DNA of 64,000 nt from Polymyxa betae (taxonomy: Eukaryota > Endomyxa > Phytomyxea > Plasmodiophorida > Plasmodiophoridae). Below the pieces are notes generated by a model, which worked only from the letters and a program-made list of their open reading frames with translations, was not told the DNA's origin and ran no database searches. This document shows positions 33,016 through 44,399 of this stretch, piece after piece. The stretch is from assembly GCA_003693705.1 (NCBI GenBank), contig RBZT01000703.1:1-64000 (forward strand), read 5' to 3'. The stretch's first letter is position 1; the number at the start of each line of letters is the position of its first letter. Position numbers and translations under genes: made by a program.

Positions 33016-34455
33016 CTAGACAACAATCCTCCAAAGCTGCTCTGAGGTGGACCCATCACGAGATTTCTCAATTGCTAATCCCAAGTCAGGATCGTATACT
33101 AAAAACGCTTCCAGATCAGTATCCACAAGTCTTTCCGAATAACGAAATCGAACCCGGTTCACGATCCATGGTTTTAGCAGCATCTGCATAGTACGCCCCA
33201 AATGCATCAGCGCCATCGTTAACAGGGACGATCTCCACATCATCAGCTTCACGCCGAACCATCAGCTGCTCTAACGGCAACGCCTGAAGCAATCGTCAGA
33301 TGATGATGTCCCGATCTGGCGTAGTTCAAGCCCGACTTTATCCTCCAGATGATGTTTCACACCAATGATGGGCGTCTCTGAAAACACCTTATGCAGGCTG
33401 CATATCTCCTGATAGATCTCAAGCAGCTTCTCAGCTGGGTCGATTCGAAATCCAAGCACATAACCGCCGCTGTTTGTCGAGGTGTTCAGCACCAACGCTT
33501 TTCCGAATTTCGAATCACGAACTTTCACATCGCTCTGTGATTGCAATTAGTTCAACATGATTGTCAAGTTATCTGGAATTACAATTTGAATATAGGGAAT
33601 GCTAACATTGAAGTTCTCAGCCATATTTGCGAACCAGACCAATCGGATATTAGAGATCACGAATATACCAAGGTTGCCCTGCTCGGACGACAGATTCCAG
33701 ACCCCTCCGACCTAATCGAATACCTCAGCGAGAACATTGCTAAATGTTACACGACAAACCTGATTGTAAACATGCTCGTCTGGCAGCAGAATCAGCTGTT
33801 TATCGTTGATAATGGCACCTCGAAGTTTCAGGTCCCGATAGAGCTTTGTGGTCTCGTACGACCTGAATCCAGATCTGATTAGAAAACCTGCTTCCTTGAT
33901 AGTTTGCTTCAAACCTGAACACGCTCTGAACAGTCGAGAATAATCGGGGACTTCGCCGAACAAGGCTCGTGAAGATGAACTCGAATCGAGTCCCATTGAA
34001 CTTGGTCATCACGTAAAGCGCCTCCGTATTCCCTTGAAAATTTGCAATAAGAAACAACGGGAGGCATTCAAAATAGAATTGAAAGAACAAAAGAAAGTTG
34101 TTGCCGAATCTTATAATATTTAGACGAACTTGTCTGACCTCTTAACCTTGATTGGGCCAGACGAATGTTAATGTTGAGAACACAGTTATATCCAATACTA
34201 AGATTGGTTCTCTGACTCTGCTGGGCGATCCATATTAAGCGAAGATTGGTTACGATCAAAGCACCCTTCTCGCCATTATTCCCCTTTGTGTCTTCTACCG
34301 AATTGATCGAGTCAATTTGGAACTCTCCCGATCGACACAAAATTTGCCTATTGGTTCATCAAGTGAAGGACAACAAGCAACTACCGATAATCTTACGAAA
34401 AAGAAATATCAAAACGAATTTGTCGATCTTGCCAGATCTCTTTCGACGCTTCCAT
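33016..34455 (-). CDS. BBS5: Bardet-Biedl syndrome 5 protein (BBSome subunit), 8 exons
   Basis: BBS5 is a BBSome subunit with two PH-like domains that carries membrane proteins into and out of cilia. Exons are 34455-34397, 34347-34139, 34032-33915, 33862-33760, 33711-33583, 33534-33337, 33283-33154 and 33098-33016. Phases match and give 342 aa (human 341). Signatures are [95 protein letters not shown] and [11 protein letters not shown] at the C-terminus. The gene looks intact and full length. Confidence 0.96.
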
Positions 34456-34660
34456 AGAGACGATAGCAAAGAGCGATGCTCAAGCGGCGCCCACTGTGAC
34501 GAGAGATTATCATGCTGGCCTGAAAACGACCCTCTAAAAAAATTATACATGACTATAAATAAGACGAAGCTGTAATCTACAAGGAGTGTTTACAAGAGGA
34601 TTCGGAAATGGAGACAGTTTTAGTAAATTTCAAAAAAGGACAAGTAAAATATTTAGCACT

Positions 34661-36019
34661 TTAATACTCATCACCCTCATCACCTTCGGCATCGTCATCA
34701 GCACTTTCCTGGGCAACCTCTTCGTAGTCCTTCTCCATGGCGGCCAAATCTTCACGAGCCTCGGAGAATTCACCTTCTTCCATACCTTCACCGACGTACC
34801 AGTGAACGAAGGCACGCTTGGCGTACATCAGATCGAACTTGTGGTCCATGCGGCCCATGACTTCAGCAATGGCAGTGGTGTTGGAAATCATGAGAACAGA
34901 ACGCTGAACCTTGGCAAGATCTCCACCAGGGACAACAGTAGGCGGCTGGTAGTTGATACCGACTTTGAAACCGGTCGGGCACCAATCGACGAAACGGATG
35001 GTACGCTTGGTCTTGACGGTGCCGATGGCAGCGTTGACATCCTTGGGGACAACATCACCTCGGTACATCATACAGCAGGCCATGTACTTTCCGTGACGAG
35101 GATCACACTTGACCATCTGGTTGGCGGGCTCGAAAACCGAGTTGGTGATTTCGGCGACAGAGAGCTGCTCGTGGTAAGCAATCTCAGCACTGATAACAGG
35201 AGCCAGGGCACACAGAGGGAAGTGGATACGCGGGTACGGAACCAAGTTGGTCTGGAATTCGGTCAGATCGACGTTCAGGGCACCATCGAAACGCAGAGAG
35301 GCAGTGACGGACGAAATGCACTGAGCGATCAGACGGTTCAGGTTGGTGTAGGTCGGGCGTTCAATGCCGAGATTACGGCGACAGATGTCGTACAAAGCCT
35401 CGTTGTCGACCATGAATGCAACATCAGAGTGTTCCATCATAGCGTGGGCACACAGAACCGAGTTGTATGGTTCAACAACGGCGGTGGAGACCTGAGGCGA
35501 CGGGTAGACAGCGAACTCGATCTTGGACTTCTTGCCGTAGTCGACAGACAGACGTTCCAGAAGCAGGGAACCGAAACCGGAACCGGTACCACCACCGAAG
35601 GCGTGGAAGATCATGAAACCTTGCAGACCAGTGCAGTTGTCGGCCAACTTACGAAGACGGTCCAGGACGAGGTCGATGACTTCCTTTCCGATGGTGTAAT
35701 GACCACGAGCGTAGTTGTTGGCAGCATCTTCCTTGCCGGAGATCAACTGTTCGGGGTGGAACAGCTGACGGTAGGTACCAGTACGAACTTCATCAACGAC
35801 GGTGGGCTCCAAGTCGACCATGACGGTACGAGGGACGTGCTTGCCGGCGCCGGTCTCAGAGAAGAAGGTGTTGAAGGCATCGTCACCACCCCCGATAGTC
35901 TTGTCTGATGGCATCTGACCATCTGGTTGGATACCGTGCTCGAGGCAGAACAGCTCCCAGCAGGCGTTACCAGTCTGGACACCAGCCTGGCCGATGTGGA
36001 TAGTGATACACTCACGCAT
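34661..36019 (-). CDS. Alpha-tubulin
   Basis: The intronless gene encodes 452 aa from [13 protein letters not shown], the standard alpha-tubulin start. The GTP-binding motif [16 protein letters not shown] is intact. The acetylation site Lys40 lies in [10 protein letters not shown]. The residue pattern near the C-terminus ([24 protein letters not shown]) and the acidic tail ending in EEY-like GDEY are present; a terminal Tyr allows detyrosination. It forms axonemal and spindle microtubules with beta-tubulin. A 440-aa frame on the opposite strand is a codon-bias shadow. The gene lies just upstream of BBS5 on the same strand. Confidence 0.98.
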   Translation of the reverse strand: MRECITIHIGQAGVQTGNACWELFCLEHGIQPDGQMPSDKTIGGGDDAFNTFFSETGAGKHVPRTVMVDLEPTVVDEVRTGTYRQLFHPEQLISGKEDAANNYARGHYTIGKEVIDLVLDRLRKLADNCTGLQGFMIFHAFGGGTGSGFGSLLLERLSVDYGKKSKIEFAVYPSPQVSTAVVEPYNSVLCAHAMMEHSDVAFMVDNEALYDICRRNLGIERPTYTNLNRLIAQCISSVTASLRFDGALNVDLTEFQTNLVPYPRIHFPLCALAPVISAEIAYHEQLSVAEITNSVFEPANQMVKCDPRHGKYMACCMMYRGDVVPKDVNAAIGTVKTKRTIRFVDWCPTGFKVGINYQPPTVVPGGDLAKVQRSVLMISNTTAIAEVMGRMDHKFDLMYAKRAFVHWYVGEGMEEGEFSEAREDLAAMEKDYEEVAQESADDDAEGDEGDEY

Positions 36020-36639
36020 GGCGAAGAACGGTGATGACACAAAGAATCAAGACCGATCTAATAGATTAGGGGGAGAGAGTCAACCTCGAAGCAGAGAACG
36101 ACACGAACGCAACACTGACGAGATCACAATGACGGATAGACAGCGAGGTGGAAGAGAGACCGAGGTACACTTGAGGGTACGAGTGCGATCTGCGCGTCAC
36201 AGACTCACGCTGGGAGGCTGCGTTCCCTGTCACCCTCAAACCTTACGAGATCATAGCGGCCTCCCTTAAATTCCAACCTGAATTATGCGCGCGGGCATCC
36301 GAGCTGGGATGAAAATGGCGCGAAACTGGCGAAGCCCAATGTAAAAATCGCTCGAGGTAGTTTATTCATTTTGCATACTGAAAAATCATTACTCTATCAA
36401 GAATCACAATCACCTGCAATCCCAGGAGCAATTGCGACATTTCGGCTATGCCTTGTCTATATAAATAGAATGGGCGGTTTTCATGATAGCCTCCAACATG
36501 TTATGCTTTGCCTGCCTAAACGTAAATTCGCACGTCTCTTACATGCATGATGCTCTTCTAACCATAAATTCTTATCTCGACTCGATCAGCAAAAAATGTA
36601 TAGAAATTGCGCTGCATAGGAGATGACGCTGCAGTCGCC
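36020..36639. promoter_or_regulatory. Divergent promoter region of alpha-tubulin
   Basis: The 620 bp separates the tubulin and DNAJC11-like starts. I read it for a J domain (HPD motif) and found none on either strand. Confidence 0.45.
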
Positions 36640-38019
36640 ATGACGAATTTAGCCGTGGGACGACTGCTCCCGCCTGTAATCGAATTAGATGCACTTGATG
36701 ATCGCAGGCAGCCATTCCTGGCATTAGTCGGAAGCTCAGGGTTCCCTGGTGCCAATGTATCTGCCGATGTGGATACCATCCGGAGGTGGCCCTATCCCGT
36801 CATCTCGTCGCTGACCATGATGCAATTCTGGACGCTGTCAGCATGGCAGAAGGCTCGCATTGATGTCAGCGCCGCCGCTGGTATCAAACGTCCCTCGAGC
36901 ATTGGCGTTTTCATAATTGTCTGCCCTGATCGAGACTCCCGGTTCCGATTCGGCCTGGTCAATTCGGAACGCCTCGCAATCGACGCCTATGCTGAGAAAC
37001 AAATTAAGGAGCACACATTCGGTGTCGGTTTACGGCCCGATGGCGACGATATCTCCAGAGCCATGATCTCCTGGTCGGGCGTACTGGTCCCGAAGTCGAC
37101 CACCGCCCGAATGGACGCATTCTTCGGGCCCGATGGTCCAGGACATGCTTGGAGCATTCTGTCTACACCTCAAGGCCCTGACGGGCTCAGGCTGCGGTTT
37201 TCGATGGATGGATCGAAAACCGCGAAGCCGATACCCATGCTGGCAATGTCGCAACCGATATCATCTGGGCAGAGGGTTTTCCTCAGGCTGAAGCTGGATT
37301 CAGTGGAGGTCGGACTGGCTGTTGAGCCGAAGGAAGGGATGGCCGTTAACGTTGGCTTGCTGTCTAGCCATAACAAGGGGCTAGCTGTCAACCTGCGGTT
37401 TCAGCTTCGATTCTTCACTGTCACTCTCCCGATCTGGATCAGTAAAGATCCTCAAGATCTGCACACAACAATTATGTGTCTTGTAATACCGGCCACTCTC
37501 TGGGGCCTATGGAACACTGTTCCGCTTTTCACCGCTCGCAGACGTCAGCTACATGACGAGCGTCGAATGGCGGCTCATCGCAGTCTCGGTCTGAAGATTG
37601 AGAATCTACGCCATCGAAGACAGTTTGCTCTAGAGCAGCAACAAGCCATGAAAGCTGAAGCTGAAGCAAGACGTCGCGCAGAAGTGGCGAAAAGTGGGCT
37701 CATCGTTGAGAGCGCTCTGTTCTATATTGATGATGTTGATCCCGCAAGGGCGTCCACAGCGAAAAGGAGAGGTCCTGAGTTTAGTTCGGAGCTCGATGTC
37801 ACCATTCCATTGCAATTCTGGGTCAACGACTCAAAGCTGACAATCGCTTCAGCACCAAAACGGTCAATGCTTGGGTTCTACTGCCCATTTGCTCCCGGTG
37901 TGGATAAAGCTCGACCAAAGCTGCGAGTGCGTTATTCATACCAAGGCGCTGCCTATACCTGTACTGTTGCCGAATGTGAGCCTTTGAGGTTACCTGATAT
38001 AAGGCATTCCCGTATATAA
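36640..38019 (+). CDS. DNAJC11-like protein lacking a J domain
   Basis: The single exon encodes 459 aa from the ATG at 36640; an in-frame ATG further upstream (36607 frame) is less likely. The C-terminal 130 residues match the DNAJC11 C-terminal domain: KSGLIVESALFYI, then SELDVTIPLQFWVNDSKL, GFYCPFAPGVDKARPKLRVRY. A hydrophobic helix and a coiled coil (RRRQLHDERRM...) precede it, and the central region is beta-rich. DNAJC11 associates with the mitochondrial MIB/MICOS complex and shapes cristae. The usual N-terminal J domain (about 70 aa) is absent and the upstream DNA does not encode it. Confidence 0.8.
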   Translation: MTNLAVGRLLPPVIELDALDDRRQPFLALVGSSGFPGANVSADVDTIRRWPYPVISSLTMMQFWTLSAWQKARIDVSAAAGIKRPSSIGVFIIVCPDRDSRFRFGLVNSERLAIDAYAEKQIKEHTFGVGLRPDGDDISRAMISWSGVLVPKSTTARMDAFFGPDGPGHAWSILSTPQGPDGLRLRFSMDGSKTAKPIPMLAMSQPISSGQRVFLRLKLDSVEVGLAVEPKEGMAVNVGLLSSHNKGLAVNLRFQLRFFTVTLPIWISKDPQDLHTTIMCLVIPATLWGLWNTVPLFTARRRQLHDERRMAAHRSLGLKIENLRHRRQFALEQQQAMKAEAEARRRAEVAKSGLIVESALFYIDDVDPARASTAKRRGPEFSSELDVTIPLQFWVNDSKLTIASAPKRSMLGFYCPFAPGVDKARPKLRVRYSYQGAAYTCTVAECEPLRLPDIRHSRI

Positions 38020-38165
38020 ATAAATCTATAACAATGAAATGTCTAACTTTGTTTTCAATTTAGACATAATATCTCATACATGCCTGAAAAACATTTTTTA
38101 TCGAAGTTGTCGCTGCCACGCGGTTGCGGTTCTGTTTCAGTGGACTCTGTGCGTCTCGCTTCAGC

Positions 38166-38572
38166 ATGTCCTGGAGAGTGCCAAGTGCATTCTCGTCGTC
38201 CTTATTATGGCTGGGACGTCATAACTCGCTGCCTTCAGCTCCCAATTTCACCCAATTTATTGCTTCCCTGTCTGGTATGGTTCTTGTGCTCGAAGGTGTC
38301 TATCTGTTCTTATGCTCTCAACATCAGGCCGGTTTATAGAATCTCCTTCACCGTACAAACTCCCGAACGGAACTGGATATCTCCCATTGGATCTGAATTC
38401 GGAACGCACACCTGATGATTTAGTTGTGGATATCCAAAAGAAACCATTCGACCGTCAGCAAATCATTGACATGTGGGCCGATAGCACTCTACGCAAGCGA
38501 AAGCTGAAGATGAACAAGCATAAGCGACGTAAGCGCAGGAAGGCGATCCGAAGCAAGACCAATCAAATTTAG
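38166..38572 (+). CDS. Mitochondrial ribosomal protein mS38 (AURKAIP1/COX24 family)
   Basis: Exons 38166-38274 and 38328-38572 join to give 117 aa. The C-terminus TLRKRKLKMNKHKRRKRRKA is the hallmark basic motif of mS38/AURKAIP1/Cox24, which sits at the small-subunit decoding region in mitochondria. The N-terminus MSWRVPSAFSSSLLWLGRH has the amphipathic Arg/Ser character of a mitochondrial targeting sequence. The intron is 53 nt. It lies 147 bp after the DNAJC11-like gene on the same strand. Confidence 0.85.
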
Positions 38573-38725
38573 TCGTCGGCAGCTACATCGCCCCATCTTT
38601 CGACATCCATCACACAATACAGAATGGCCATTGAAGACTGTAGAGTTGACACGTTACTGATTCACAGAGCAGACAGAGCCTTCACTCTCGTTCCATGATA
38701 GTGGAATCGGCAAAAGCTTGTCATA

Positions 38726-39857
38726 ATGATATTGTCAAGCTTTGTTGAATCTAGCTCTGTCGTGATCGGCATAATACCTTCCAGCTCAACACGATGTCTG
38801 CGCGGCGAGGTTCGTTTAGCAGAAAACGAGCGCGATCTTTCGATACCAGCCTTGGCCATAACTTTAGCATTCAGCAACCGAAGTAAGTGGTTGCATGGAA
38901 AATGTGTTAGAAAGCGTTGAAACAGATTTGCAGAAGCAAAGTTTTGAAACGGGGTTCTTCGTCTACCCGTGTAGAGATGGATTTCTTTTTTTATATATGC
39001 ATGGTAGTTTTCACTAAATCACCAAAGCCGCTTTCCAATGAGGGCCACTCTAGGTACTGGATCAGTCGAGTGCCACAAAGTTCAATGCATTAGCAATGTT
39101 TAAGCGGTTCCAGCAAAAGTACGAATAGAATTTGCAGCTGAATCCTACCTGAAGCGTTTTTAGAAGTCACAAGCCAAGAACAGGAGATAACTCTCTATAC
39201 ATGTATGCTTGCATAGTTATTTCCAGTAAAGTAGAAGTTCCTGCACATATGTTCAAGATTGATTGTTAACATGTGGCCTAGTTTTTCGAGAACACGCCTT
39301 ATCAGTTGAATGTCAGAAATGTTTGGAACTCTTATTTAAAAGGCGATGTTTCGTTCTCCTACAAAGATCTCAGAACTGCTGAGTGGGAGTGCCTTATACT
39401 ACTTGACTTCAGCATCGACTGCAGAATGTCATCGCCATATTTTTGGGCAATCGAAATGCTTGAGACATCAGAATTCGCCTGTCAAATATTAGCTAAAGTT
39501 AGTATGAAAAAAAAACGAAAGTCTAACTAACGCAATTGCGAAAACAGATAAACAGCCATACAGATGTTCTGCTAAGTCTTGCCTTACTACGATTCCAAGA
39601 TGTTACTCGCTCAGATTTCCGTTTGCTGGATGCAATGGTGATAACGATGATCATGCTTAACGGAGAATAGATACTAATGGGTTATATAGGCGTTGTATAT
39701 TGCTGTCTCTGCATTCGAGAGCGAATCTTCTTCGACAAGTAGAAAGTATTCTGCAGAGATTACCGAAAAGCTTGCCGGTCATTGTGATATATCAACACAA
39801 GACTTGGTCTCCAGCGCGAATCAAATGCTAGATGAATTAATGAATCCGATAGATTGA
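38726..39857 (+). CDS. Cyclin-like protein, 5 exons
   Basis: Exons 38726-38882, 39184-39236, 39306-39497, 39548-39637 and 39690-39857 join in phase to give 219 aa. Cyclin-fold features are IPALAITLAF (helix 2-3), MYACIVISSKVE (the A-C-hydrophobic-A-S-K-x-E type helix 3), and DLRTAEWECLILLDFSID (helix 4-5). The second fold follows as VLLSLALLRF and a final QMLDELMNP. The length and the absence of a classical MRAIL helix suggest a divergent, PHO80-like or cyclin-domain-containing protein. The partner CDK is unknown. The first exon and its start are the weakest part of the model. Confidence 0.65.
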
Positions 39858-39922
39858 GTTTATATTACGATAAATTGTAAGTAAGCACACCGTTAAACCT
39901 CAATATACAGCAAATGCTTGCA

Positions 39923-40618
39923 TTAGCTAACCTTCTTTAGCCTCACAGCGATGTAGAAGCATACAGACTCGAGGACACATTGAATACCAATGATAGCTAT
40001 CAGCCAATTGAGATGTCTTTGTAGAATTCCAGCCATCACTGGTAAGCATCTGCCAGATTCGCATGATAACCGTGCTTGGACGTCTTCTTTAAATGTATCA
40101 TCTTTTCTGTTCCAGAAATTGAATATTAGCGACTTAGATCCAACTCTGTACGTAATTAAAGCTATGCAGATAGCGATATGAGTTAGAAAAATCGATAAGA
40201 AACAGATGCAGATCAGCCGGAGCCGAACTCGACTATTCAAATTCCAAATAGTCACTGCGAGAGGCAATGGTAAAACAGCTGGAACCAACGCCGCCAAGCA
40301 CAAGGAATATAATATATGATTGGATGGAAATGTCGTCATGACATAGCATGTGATGGCGATTGTAATAATTGCCATAAAGGTCAGGATCAGGGTCGCCCTG
40401 AACAATTTCGTGACACCGCTTGCTGGAATTCCATATACAAGCGAGGTCGTTCGGGTCCAGCGCTTCTCCTCCTGGCGGCGCAATCTGTACTCGTAGACCA
40501 GATAGCGCTGCGAGTACGTAATAGTGTCGTCATCGTCAATGTCGGCCATTGAAGTCGGACATTCGAAATACCAATCGGCAATCGCACTTTGAACTTTTAG
40601 CGAAAACTCACCAGACAA
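39923..40618 (-). CDS. Four-helix membrane protein
   Basis: The single exon encodes 231 aa. It has about four hydrophobic helices: TLILTFMAIITIAITCYVM, LCLAALVPAVLPLPLAVTI, LICICFLSIFLTHIAICIAL and WLIAIIGIQCVLESVCFYI. A loop of about 45 residues with paired Cys (RLSCESGRCLP) lies before the last helix, a tetraspanin-like layout, but the CCG motif is missing. The N-terminus is acidic and cytosolic. No family was assigned. Confidence 0.6.
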   Translation of the reverse strand: MSGEFSLKVQSAIADWYFECPTSMADIDDDDTITYSQRYLVYEYRLRRQEEKRWTRTTSLVYGIPASGVTKLFRATLILTFMAIITIAITCYVMTTFPSNHILYSLCLAALVPAVLPLPLAVTIWNLNSRVRLRLICICFLSIFLTHIAICIALITYRVGSKSLIFNFWNRKDDTFKEDVQARLSCESGRCLPVMAGILQRHLNWLIAIIGIQCVLESVCFYIAVRLKKVS

Positions 40619-40662
40619 TTGCTAAGCAATGTAGTTTCGTTCAGGTGTATTATTACAGTATT

Positions 40663-41559
40663 CTATACCTCCATAACATCTTCAGATCGCCGCCGATTCA
40701 TTTTCTTATAAACAAAATAGCCGGTGGCAGTGACAAACAATAAACCGACAAAGGCCAGAACAACCATCCAGATCCAGGATGTGCTTGAATCTCCACTTCC
40801 AGGTTGGTCTTGTTGAAAGTAGTGATCGTCGCTCAAAGACTCAGCGACATTAAAGGTTTGTGCAGCATTTTTTTCTAATTGATCAGGATCTGTTTTAGCG
40901 GCGTCATCATCCGGTGTGGGCGATGAAGTCCCGGCTTTGAATGTTTTGATTTGATCGATGGCATAAGTCACTGTTGGAACTGTGAATGCTGTCAACGCTA
41001 ATGTTCCTTTGAAGGCCCAAAGTGTTTTGAAGAAGGTGGCAAACATCATATACGTCATATAGATAGCGAAATAGATGTTATAGAATCCCGAAGAGAAAGA
41101 TGACACCATCATGATTGTCAGCCACTTCTCCCTAATCAAGGTAAGAAATCTGACGATAGGTTGCGGCAGGGATAATCCTGAGCTTTTTTGAATCAGTTCA
41201 GCAACGAGCGGATTGCTCATTCCTGCCTCGACCATCTCAAACGTTGGCTGGACAGCGTCAACAGCCGCTTGCTCGACACGAGACCGTTCGTTGTCGTTAC
41301 GAGCGAAAAGATAGTTCTTGTAGCCTTGTAGGCGTTTGACAATCTCGCCCAGCCTGCGATACCACCTGCTGTTAGGCAAACTATTCTCTGGTGAAGACTC
41401 TGTGGTAGTCCTCTGTTCAGGGCTGGGAACTGGTCCGGTGGATTCTGGGACAGAACCAACAGTTGCATCCTGCTCTGTTATCTCAACACCATTTGTGGAG
41501 TGCAGCAGTAATATAATGACTAGGAGGGCAGAGAGCGAGAACTCCAACCTGAGACGCAT
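40663..41559 (-). CDS. Secretory-pathway membrane protein of unknown family
   Basis: The single exon encodes 298 aa from the ATG followed by RLRLEFSLSALLVIILLLH, a signal peptide. A Ser/Thr/Pro/Glu-rich linker follows, then helical segments with two or three hydrophobic stretches (TIMMVSSFSSGFYNIYFAIY, LALTAFTVPTVTYAI). A single strong C-terminal membrane helix (WIWMVVLAFVGLLFVTATGY) ends with the basic tail KKMNRRR. No motif was recognised. It lies 45 bp from the end of the four-helix gene on the same strand. Confidence 0.6.
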   Translation of the reverse strand: MRLRLEFSLSALLVIILLLHSTNGVEITEQDATVGSVPESTGPVPSPEQRTTTESSPENSLPNSRWYRRLGEIVKRLQGYKNYLFARNDNERSRVEQAAVDAVQPTFEMVEAGMSNPLVAELIQKSSGLSLPQPIVRFLTLIREKWLTIMMVSSFSSGFYNIYFAIYMTYMMFATFFKTLWAFKGTLALTAFTVPTVTYAIDQIKTFKAGTSSPTPDDDAAKTDPDQLEKNAAQTFNVAESLSDDHYFQQDQPGSGDSSTSWIWMVVLAFVGLLFVTATGYFVYKKMNRRRSEDVMEV

Positions 41560-41830
41560 GTGTAACTTTGTCAGCCCGGAAGCAAATGATTTCACCGCAG
41601 GGACACCCCGCGCGGAAATTGAATGGATTTCTAAAGGGTCACAACCTCGGTCGTGAAGCGTGGTGCCATGGCTGGAAGTAACACATCGATCATTATTCCT
41701 GATTAATCCATTATGGGAATTGGGGCCCAAATGCCTTTTATAAATGTCACATTTTAAGTACAGTCATCGTCTGTCAAGACTCAACATTAAAAGGCGCGCA
41801 GCCCTCATTCCCCTTTATGCCAGTTGCTTG

Positions 41831-43345
41831 ATGTTTAGAAGAATCGTGGTCATTGCTGTATCGCTGCTGTTAGTACAGGCAGAACGAAACAACAATTGGG
41901 CTGTGCTTGTAAGAAGTGCTGTTTTAATAAATAGCTTGATGTGGACCCGATTTTCAGGTGGATACCTCGCGATACTTCTTCAATTATCGCCATGTGGCTG
42001 ATACGCTTAGCTTTTACCATACAGTGAAAGCTGCTGGTATCCCTGACTCTCAGATAATTTTGATGCTTGCTGATGATATGGCTTGCAATCCACGAAATGC
42101 CATGCCTGGTCAAATGTTTAATAATCGGGAGCACGACATCGATTTATATGGGAAGGTGCTCAGTTTCCATATTTGACATTGATAAATGTTAAGATTTTTC
42201 AAAAACCTTCAATGTGTCGATGTGGCTACGTTTTAAGCTTAGATTAGGACGTCGAGGTCGATTACCGAGGCACCGACGTCACCGTTGAAAACTTCATTCG
42301 CGTTTTGACCAACCGGCACAGCAAAGGCACAGCAAAATCTAAACGATTATTGACAGTGAGCTCCGTAGCAACTAAACTGATGTCCTGTTCAATTTGTTTA
42401 TACAGGATGAGTCCAGTAATATTCTAATTTTTATGGCTGGTCATGGCGGAGACGAATTTTTGAAGTAAGTTTGCTCGAACTCATGTTTTGCTATTTGGAA
42501 AACTTCTTTGCTTAACTCATGTTCAAACTTGAACTTTTGTACATCAAATTGTCTCAGTTTTCTCCTAGGTTTCAGGATTTGGAGGTACTATCATTGACGG
42601 TATTGGCAAGCCGCAAGTGCTCAGAATATTGCAGGAAATCACAAGTCAAGATATTGCTGATGCTCTTGATCAGATGGCGATTCAACGTCGATTCAATGAG
42701 ATTTTGTTCATAGTAGATACATGTCAAGCCAGTACGCTGTATACCAGGTTTCGAGCGAAGAACGTTGTCGGGATGGGAAGCAGTAGCAAAGGCGAGAATT
42801 CATACTCTCACCATAGCGATCCTGTTCTCGGCGTTAGCGTTATCGATAGGTTCACGTACTATGCTCTTGAATTTCTGGAGAAACGACTATCCCAAACGAA
42901 ATCTTCGAAGGCAACTTTGCAGGACTTTGTAGGTTACTTTTCGTTTCGATTGGATTGTTCTATTTCGCTTTGCAGAATATATTCTTTAATTAACTAAATT
43001 TGCCTGCAGACCGATCACTTCTCATATTCTAAGCTTCGGTCGAATCATAAAATTCGTGGCGATTTGATCAACCGTAACTTGTCGTCGATTCTGATTACCG
43101 AATTCTTTTCTGCTGTCACATCAATTGAATCCCAACCATATTTTTACCCAATCAAGGCGACGAAAACCGGTCATAACAAGCAGAATGAGGCTGAATTTGT
43201 TGCTGAGTCGACTTCAGAAAACGTCAATCCCGAATCTACATTTACAGAATTTGCTTCTCCTGAGCAGACACTATCATTGATTATTGTTATGGTATCTTTG
43301 TGTATATATCTCGATCGGAGATTTTTTAGCAATAAACAAGCATAA
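41831..43345 (+). CDS. GPI8: GPI-anchor transamidase catalytic subunit (GPI8/PIG-K), 7 exons
   Basis: GPI8 is the cysteine protease of the ER complex that joins GPI anchors to proteins. Exons 41831-41908, 41958-42155, 42248-42355, 42406-42464, 42569-42584, 42635-42928 and 43010-43345 join in phase to give 362 aa. The catalytic His is in [10 protein letters not shown] and the catalytic Cys in FIVDTCQAS. Other family blocks are [39 protein letters not shown] and [22 protein letters not shown] signal peptide and one C-terminal membrane helix ([15 protein letters not shown]) are present. The usual SRFWFNYRH is here SRYFFNYRH. Confidence 0.95.
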
Positions 43346-43394
43346 AGGATGCAGAACTTGATCAAGTGATGATGACGCTCTGTATTCAACGTGT

Positions 43395-44124
43395 TTATGC
43401 AGTGAAATTTTTGACCATTTTTCGGTAATCTTCAATGTGCGATGCCACAGACAGATCCATGCTTTTGTCACCGATATTGACAACCAAACCTCCCAGAATT
43501 TCAGGCTGCACTTTCGTCTGTATCTCTAACTTCTCTCCTTGCTTCAGATGCTTGGACAGAGCTTTTTCAAGGGCTTTGGATTCATCTGCAGACATTGGCG
43601 CTGCGGTGATGACCTCAGCCACTACTTTGCCACTGTGCGCATCAACAATCTTTTGGAAGTCATGAGCAATGACAGCTAAATCTGGAAGACGCCCGTTTTC
43701 AACAAGGACACCAAGAAACCTCGAGGTCGTCTCGCAAACGTTCTTGCCGAACATCTTGTCAATTTTCGCTCTCTTCTCGTCCTTGTTAATGGTAGGATCC
43801 TACAGCAACATTATAAGCTTGGACAACTGAAGGATTTTTAAGTGATCCCGCACTGGAGAAACTGTGCAGTTTACAAGCGAATCCAAAAGTTAGAAAAAAA
43901 AATTGATCAAGCATTCTGACCTTAAGGAAGTCTTCGAAAGCGTCATTGGTATCAGCAAGGTTTTGAAGAGCAGATAGCTCAGAGGCGACTTTGTCAACCG
44001 ATTTGGCCTCAGCGGCAGCGTTATAAAGAGCATGGGCATAGCGGCCACCGACTCCAAACAATTGGATTGGAGACGAAGCGGCAGCCGACAAGCATCTTCG
44101 GCTACGAATCAATCGGCTCAGCAT
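43395..44124 (-). CDS. ATP synthase subunit O, mitochondrial (OSCP)
   Basis: Exons 44124-43921 and 43799-43395 encode 202 aa. OSCP links the F1 head to the peripheral stalk of mitochondrial ATP synthase. The N-terminus MLSRLIRSRRCLSAAASS is a targeting peptide, followed by the OSCP blocks GGRYAHALYNAAAE and TSRFLGVLVENGRLPDL. Near the C-terminus KVQPEILGGLVVNIGDKSMDLS matches the signature (P-x-x-x-G-G-hydrophobic). An alternative internal exon in the 121-nt gap is possible but not needed. The gene looks complete. Confidence 0.93.
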
Positions 44125-44399
44125 GATAAAGAAGGTGGCGACAGAGCACAGCCAAAGACAGATTATGTATGCCGGACATACGAGGAAACCCACACATACA
44201 GAGACACTGGGTCATAATTTCATTACTCGTTAGCCAGGCAGAGTGCTCAACAATGGGCCTATTTAGAAACAGAAAAGAGATGTTGATCGAGGATTAATTA
44301 CAAGGGCATATTTCAACAGCTGAACGCCAAGGTTTGTAATTTATAAAGACATTGATTTTGGACAATGAGATTTTTACAGATATTGATCAGCATTTCGCT

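Noticed and set aside
34586-35908. 440-aa plus-strand frame opposite alpha-tubulin
   Set aside because: It is the reverse-complement shadow of the highly biased tubulin codons and has no family resemblance.
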